Source: Shewanella jiangmenensis (GTDB taxonomy: Bacteria; Pseudomonadota; Gammaproteobacteria; Enterobacterales; Shewanellaceae). From it: a DNA stretch of 64,000 nt. Position numbers and translations under genes: made by a program. Below, one piece after another: positions 60,655 to 64,000 of this stretch. The stretch's first letter is position 1. Each line of letters starts with the position of its first letter. The notes beneath the pieces are model-generated. The model saw only the letters and a program-made list of their open reading frames with translations, had not been told where the DNA came from and did no database searches. Where the stretch lies: NCBI RefSeq assembly GCF_018596335.1, contig NZ_JAHEPS010000004.1, positions 248,001 through 312,000 on the forward strand, in the 5' to 3' direction.

Positions 60655-61734
60655 ATGAAACAAATTCAGGTTGATTTGGCAAATCGTAGTTACCTTATCC
60701 ACATCGGCCCGAATTTGTTTGCGCAGCCCGAATTGCTGGCCCCTTGGGTGAGAGGCAAGAAGGTGCTGATTGTCAGTAACGAGACAGTCGCACCTCTCTA
60801 TCTTGAGCTCATCAGCGCCCAGGTGTCCGCAGCTGCCGCTCAGGTAGCCTCTGTGGTGCTGCCCGACGGTGAGCAATATAAAACCCTTGAATCCCTCAAT
60901 CTGGTATTTGATGCCCTGCTTGAGCGTAACTATGGCCGCGATTGCGTGCTGATTGCGCTGGGCGGCGGTGTTATTGGTGACATGACCGGATTTGCCGCCG
61001 CCTGCTATCAGCGTGGCGTAGATTTCATTCAAATTCCCACAACCTTGCTGTCGCAGGTGGACTCCTCCGTTGGCGGCAAGACTGCAGTAAACCACCCGCT
61101 TGGCAAAAATATGATAGGTGCCTTCTATCAGCCGCGGCAGGTTATTATCGACACCCAGTGCCTGCAAACCCTGCCCAAGCGTGAGTTTGCTGCCGGTATG
61201 GCTGAAGTCATCAAATACGGCATCATCTGGGACAGCGAGTTTTTTGCCTGGCTTGAAGCCAATGTCGATGCCCTTAAACGGCTTGAGCAGGATGTCATTA
61301 TCGAGGCCATCGCCCGCTGCTGCGCCATCAAGGCAGACATAGTCTCGCGGGATGAAACCGAGCAGGGCGAGCGGGCGCTGCTCAATCTTGGCCATACCTT
61401 TGGCCATGCCATTGAAGCCGAAATGGGCTACGGTAACTGGCTCCATGGCGAGGCAGTGGCGGCTGGCATGGTCCTTGCTGCACAAACTTCGGTAACACTG
61501 GGGTTAATCGACGAGTCAATTCTTTGTCGCATTATTGCGCTGATAGAGGCATTCGATTTACCCGTCCGGGCTCCGGAGTCCATGGACTTTGACAGTTTCA
61601 TCAAACATATGCGGCGAGACAAAAAAGTGCTCGGCGGCCAGCTGAGGCTGGTATTGCCCCTGGGTATTGGCCGGGCCGAAGTCAGCAGCCGGGCCACCGA
61701 GGTCGAGCTGGCCGAGGTCATTCGCCGCCCCTGA
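60655..61734 (+). CDS. aroB: 3-dehydroquinate synthase
   Basis: AroB closes DAHP to 3-dehydroquinate using NAD+ and a divalent metal. The 359 residues carry the NAD loop [21 protein letters not shown], the [21 protein letters not shown] stretch, and metal ligands in [25 protein letters not shown] and HGEAVAAGM. Six bases after aroK and 13 before damX, in one operon. Confidence 0.97.
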   Translation: MKQIQVDLANRSYLIHIGPNLFAQPELLAPWVRGKKVLIVSNETVAPLYLELISAQVSAAAAQVASVVLPDGEQYKTLESLNLVFDALLERNYGRDCVLIALGGGVIGDMTGFAAACYQRGVDFIQIPTTLLSQVDSSVGGKTAVNHPLGKNMIGAFYQPRQVIIDTQCLQTLPKREFAAGMAEVIKYGIIWDSEFFAWLEANVDALKRLEQDVIIEAIARCCAIKADIVSRDETEQGERALLNLGHTFGHAIEAEMGYGNWLHGEAVAAGMVLAAQTSVTLGLIDESILCRIIALIEAFDLPVRAPESMDFDSFIKHMRRDKKVLGGQLRLVLPLGIGRAEVSSRATEVELAEVIRRP

Positions 61735-61747
61735 CCGTGGGTGAACA

Positions 61748-63217
61748 ATGGCGTTTTCGCTTTCTGTACTACTTCCATCGCAAGAGGCGCTGCTGCTGAG
61801 GCTGCAGCACCTGGCTTGCTATAGCCAGCAACTGGTAGTGTTGCTTGGCGAGGAAGGTGCAGGCAAATCGACCCTGTTAACTGCCTTGGTGAGCGAGCAG
61901 GAAGAGTACAACGCCGCGCTGGTGGTGTGCCCTATGCACGCTGACGCCCCCGAAATCCGCCGTAAAATTCTGATCCAGCTTCTTGCCGATCCCTTGTTTG
62001 ACGACGAGGAGCCGCTGGCCGATACCCTGGCGCGCTTTCGCGCCAGACAGCAAAAACCCGTTCATATTCTGATTGATGATGCGCACCACATGCCCACAGT
62101 GTTGTGGGCTGAGTGTCTGTTGCTGTCACGCCAGCGTATCGGCGGCAGGCCAATAGCCATCACGTTAACCTCAACGCCTCAGCATGCACGCGAACTGTAT
62201 CAGCAGCTCAATGCCACGCAGCGTGAGCTGATGCTGCCGATTGAGATTGAGCCGCTGGTGCAGTCTGAGCGCGAAGCTTTGTATTACACCCTGATGAGCC
62301 GCACCGAGGATGTGCCTTACGTCCCCCGCGACATAGTCAAATCCCAGCTTGAAAGTCAGCATGGGCTGCCGGGTGAAGTCATAGCCCTGCTTGAAAAGGC
62401 GCTGAAACCGGATACCGCCGACGCCCAGTCAGGCAAGCCGCTGTGGCAGTTTGGGGTGGCCGCTGCCATCACTTTGGTGGTCACGGCTGCGCTTTGGTAT
62501 TTACTGCAAACCCATCCAAGCGATGAGATTGATGATAAGTCGCCGGTGTTTGCCGCAACCGATAAGCTTGCGCCGTTCGCCAAGTGGCGGCTTGAGCCTT
62601 ATTTTGCCGGCCGTCAGGCCGCGCTTAAGGCGTTGGAGGCCGAGCTTGCCGAGGCAAAGCATAATGAACTCGTGCAGGAAATGGCCGATGTGGCGGCGCT
62701 TGCCGAAGCCAGGGTGCTGGCCGGCGTTGAAACCGCCGATACCCTGGCCGCCAACGCGGGTTCAGCCAAGGTTCAATCTGCCGCTGACAAGGCATCGAAA
62801 AAGGCAGACACAAAAGCCGCTCCAGCTAAAACTGCGGCTAAAACCGCAGCTAAGCCAGATGCAGAGGTTGCGATTTCTTCTGCTCTGGTATCCGCGCCGG
62901 TCTGGAGTGAAAGAGATGTGCTCGCCGAAGGGTTGCCCGCCAGCGGTTACACTCTGCAACTTGCCACTGTCGGCAAGCGTGAGTCCGCCGATGCGGTGCT
63001 GAAGCACTATGCCAGCGAAAGTGGGCTTAAGCTTGCCGGTTACAAGGATAAGCTGGTGATTTTCGCCGGCAATTATGCCAGTCAGGCAGAGGCCAATGCG
63101 GCGGCGGAAGCCATGTCGCAACGTTACGGCGTGGCCAAGCCCTGGGTGCGCGCCTGGAAGGATCTCGGTCGCTACAAGGCCATCGCCGATGTATCCGGCG
63201 GTGAAATTTCAAATTAA
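61748..63217 (+). CDS. damX: Cell division protein DamX
   Basis: DamX is an inner membrane septal protein. The 489-residue product has an AAA-type N-terminal domain (Walker A LLGEEGAGKSTLLTAL; HILIDDAHHM), one membrane helix at about 233-254 (FGVAAAITLVVTAALWYLL), a low-complexity Ala/Lys/Asp-rich linker at about 330-380, and a C-terminal SPOR domain (YTLQLATVGKRESADAVLKHYA; KPWVRAWKDLGRYKAI) that binds denuded septal glycan. The gene lies between aroB and dam, as usual. Confidence 0.93.
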   Translation: MAFSLSVLLPSQEALLLRLQHLACYSQQLVVLLGEEGAGKSTLLTALVSEQEEYNAALVVCPMHADAPEIRRKILIQLLADPLFDDEEPLADTLARFRARQQKPVHILIDDAHHMPTVLWAECLLLSRQRIGGRPIAITLTSTPQHARELYQQLNATQRELMLPIEIEPLVQSEREALYYTLMSRTEDVPYVPRDIVKSQLESQHGLPGEVIALLEKALKPDTADAQSGKPLWQFGVAAAITLVVTAALWYLLQTHPSDEIDDKSPVFAATDKLAPFAKWRLEPYFAGRQAALKALEAELAEAKHNELVQEMADVAALAEARVLAGVETADTLAANAGSAKVQSAADKASKKADTKAAPAKTAAKTAAKPDAEVAISSALVSAPVWSERDVLAEGLPASGYTLQLATVGKRESADAVLKHYASESGLKLAGYKDKLVIFAGNYASQAEANAAAEAMSQRYGVAKPWVRAWKDLGRYKAIADVSGGEISN

Positions 63218-63270
63218 ACGAAGTACAATCAGGGGCTTCATATTTCTTTCTGCCGGCGACCTTCCCAACC

Positions 63271-64000
63271 ATGACGATTAAACAAAGGGCCTTTCTCAAA
63301 TGGGCCGGTGGCAAATTCAAACTGATGGAAGACATTCGTCAGCATTTGCCCAAGGGAAAGCGTCTGGTTGAACCCTTTGTCGGCGCCGGTTCGGTGTTTT
63401 TGAACACTGACTATCAGTCTTATCTTCTTTGCGATATTAATCAGGATCTTATTAGCCTTTATCAGATAGTGAAGCAGCAGCCTGATGCCTACATTCAGGC
63501 GGCAAGAGCGCTGTTTTGCGATGAAATGAATGCCAAAGATGCCTATTACGACATCCGCAAACGCTTTAACAAGAGTCGCGATCCCTTCAGCCGCTCTGTG
63601 TATTTCTTGTACCTCAATCGCCATGGTTTCAACGGCCTGTGCCGCTATAACCGTAAGGGTGAATTTAACGTTCCCTTCGGCTCGTACAAAAAGCCCTACT
63701 TCCCCGAGCAGGAAATCCGCGCCTTTGCCAAAAAGGCCGCCAAGGCAGAGTTTATCTGCGTGAGTTACGAGCAGGCCTTTGCCATGGCAACATCCGGCGA
63801 TGTGATTTACTGCGATCCGCCCTATGCGCCGCTGTCGACCACCGCGAGCTTCACGACCTATGTAGGGGCGGGATTTACCCTCGACGACCAGGCGCTGCTC
63901 GCCCGTCACTCGCGCCATACCGCCATTGAGCGCGGCATACCCGTGCTTATCAGCAACCATGATATTCCACTGACCCGCGAGCTGTACCATGGTGCCCGGC
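63271..64000 (+). CDS. dam: DNA adenine methylase Dam (cut by window end)
   Basis: The first 243 residues of Dam, which methylates adenine in GATC and serves mismatch repair and replication timing. Visible are RAFLKWAGGKFKLMEDI, the SAM-binding VEPFVGAGSVFLNTDYQSY, LNRHGFNGLCRYN and the catalytic DPPYAPLS. The usual length is about 270-280, so roughly 30 residues are missing beyond the window. ATG 63271 has no evident ribosome site; coupling to damX 53 bases upstream or a leaderless-like start is possible. Confidence 0.95.
   Translation, partial: MTIKQRAFLKWAGGKFKLMEDIRQHLPKGKRLVEPFVGAGSVFLNTDYQSYLLCDINQDLISLYQIVKQQPDAYIQAARALFCDEMNAKDAYYDIRKRFNKSRDPFSRSVYFLYLNRHGFNGLCRYNRKGEFNVPFGSYKKPYFPEQEIRAFAKKAAKAEFICVSYEQAFAMATSGDVIYCDPPYAPLSTTASFTTYVGAGFTLDDQALLARHSRHTAIERGIPVLISNHDIPLTRELYHGAR

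Noticed and set aside
60118..61485. 455-codon open frame antisense to aroK and aroB
   Set aside because: It lies wholly opposite two unmistakable housekeeping genes; long antisense frames follow from codon bias here.
1..64000. CRISPR arrays, insertion sequences, prophage genes, tRNA or rRNA genes
   Set aside because: I looked for regular repeat-spacer patterns, transposase or integrase motifs and tRNA-like clover leaves in the gaps and saw none; the few tandem repeats are short and isolated.

Overview
The window reads as a chromosomal segment of a gammaproteobacterium, most likely a GC-rich Shewanella (of the S. amazonensis kind). The inference rests on gene order (glnA next to typA, the mrcA / pilMNOPQ-aroK-aroB-damX-dam block), on typical Shewanella families (DUF2959 lipoprotein, DUF3014 protein, the PrnB-like/kynureninase-like pair) and on protein similarity judged by eye. 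Genes are densely packed with good ribosome binding sites and many 4-base stop/start overlaps. I found no rRNA, tRNA, CRISPR array, insertion sequence or phage gene.

Layout. 1-13.6 kb: start of an exported protein (partial), ppnP, an AbgT-type transporter, a 2-oxoglutarate/Fe(II) oxygenase, ovoA (first step of ovothiol synthesis), a peptidase E-like protein, a zinc-ribbon protein, an Lrp/AsnC regulator divergent from a PrnB/tryptophan-dioxygenase-superfamily gene and a kynureninase-like PLP enzyme, then glnA (sigma-54 promoter plus a row of NtrC sites) divergent from typA. 13.8-16 kb: a three-gene membrane operon (DUF3649, PepSY, DUF3325) behind a Fur box, probably for siderophore-iron reduction. 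16-28 kb: a CHASE-GGDEF cyclase overlapping a periplasmic binding protein, a DUF2959 lipoprotein, yihY, a proline iminopeptidase, dtd, a hotdog thioesterase, a lipoprotein serine protease with an exported partner, azoR, an esterase, a rhodanese, and a GAF/HD-GYP phosphodiesterase gene split by a frameshift.

28.0-44.9 kb is the most distinctive region: 17 tightly overlapping minus-strand genes forming an aryl polyene (APE) pigment operon. It holds ketosynthases, a chain-length-factor-like protein, ketoreductase, two dehydratases, two acyl carrier proteins, an acyl-CoA ligase, acyltransferases including a fused glycosyltransferase/acyltransferase, a thioesterase, a LolA-like protein and an MMPL exporter. 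It also carries two genes that bear on the aryl head: an aromatic amino acid ammonia-lyase with unusual selectivity residues, and a flavoprotein that keeps the Lys79 and WxWxIP signatures of flavin-dependent halogenases. Together they suggest the operon makes its own aryl starter from an amino acid and may modify it.

45-64 kb is mainly housekeeping: DUF3014 protein, recG, a NarL-type two-component system with a periplasmic TPR protein, a Ca2+/Na+ antiporter, mrcA (PBP1A), divergent from pilMNOPQ, then aroK, aroB, damX and dam (cut by the window end).
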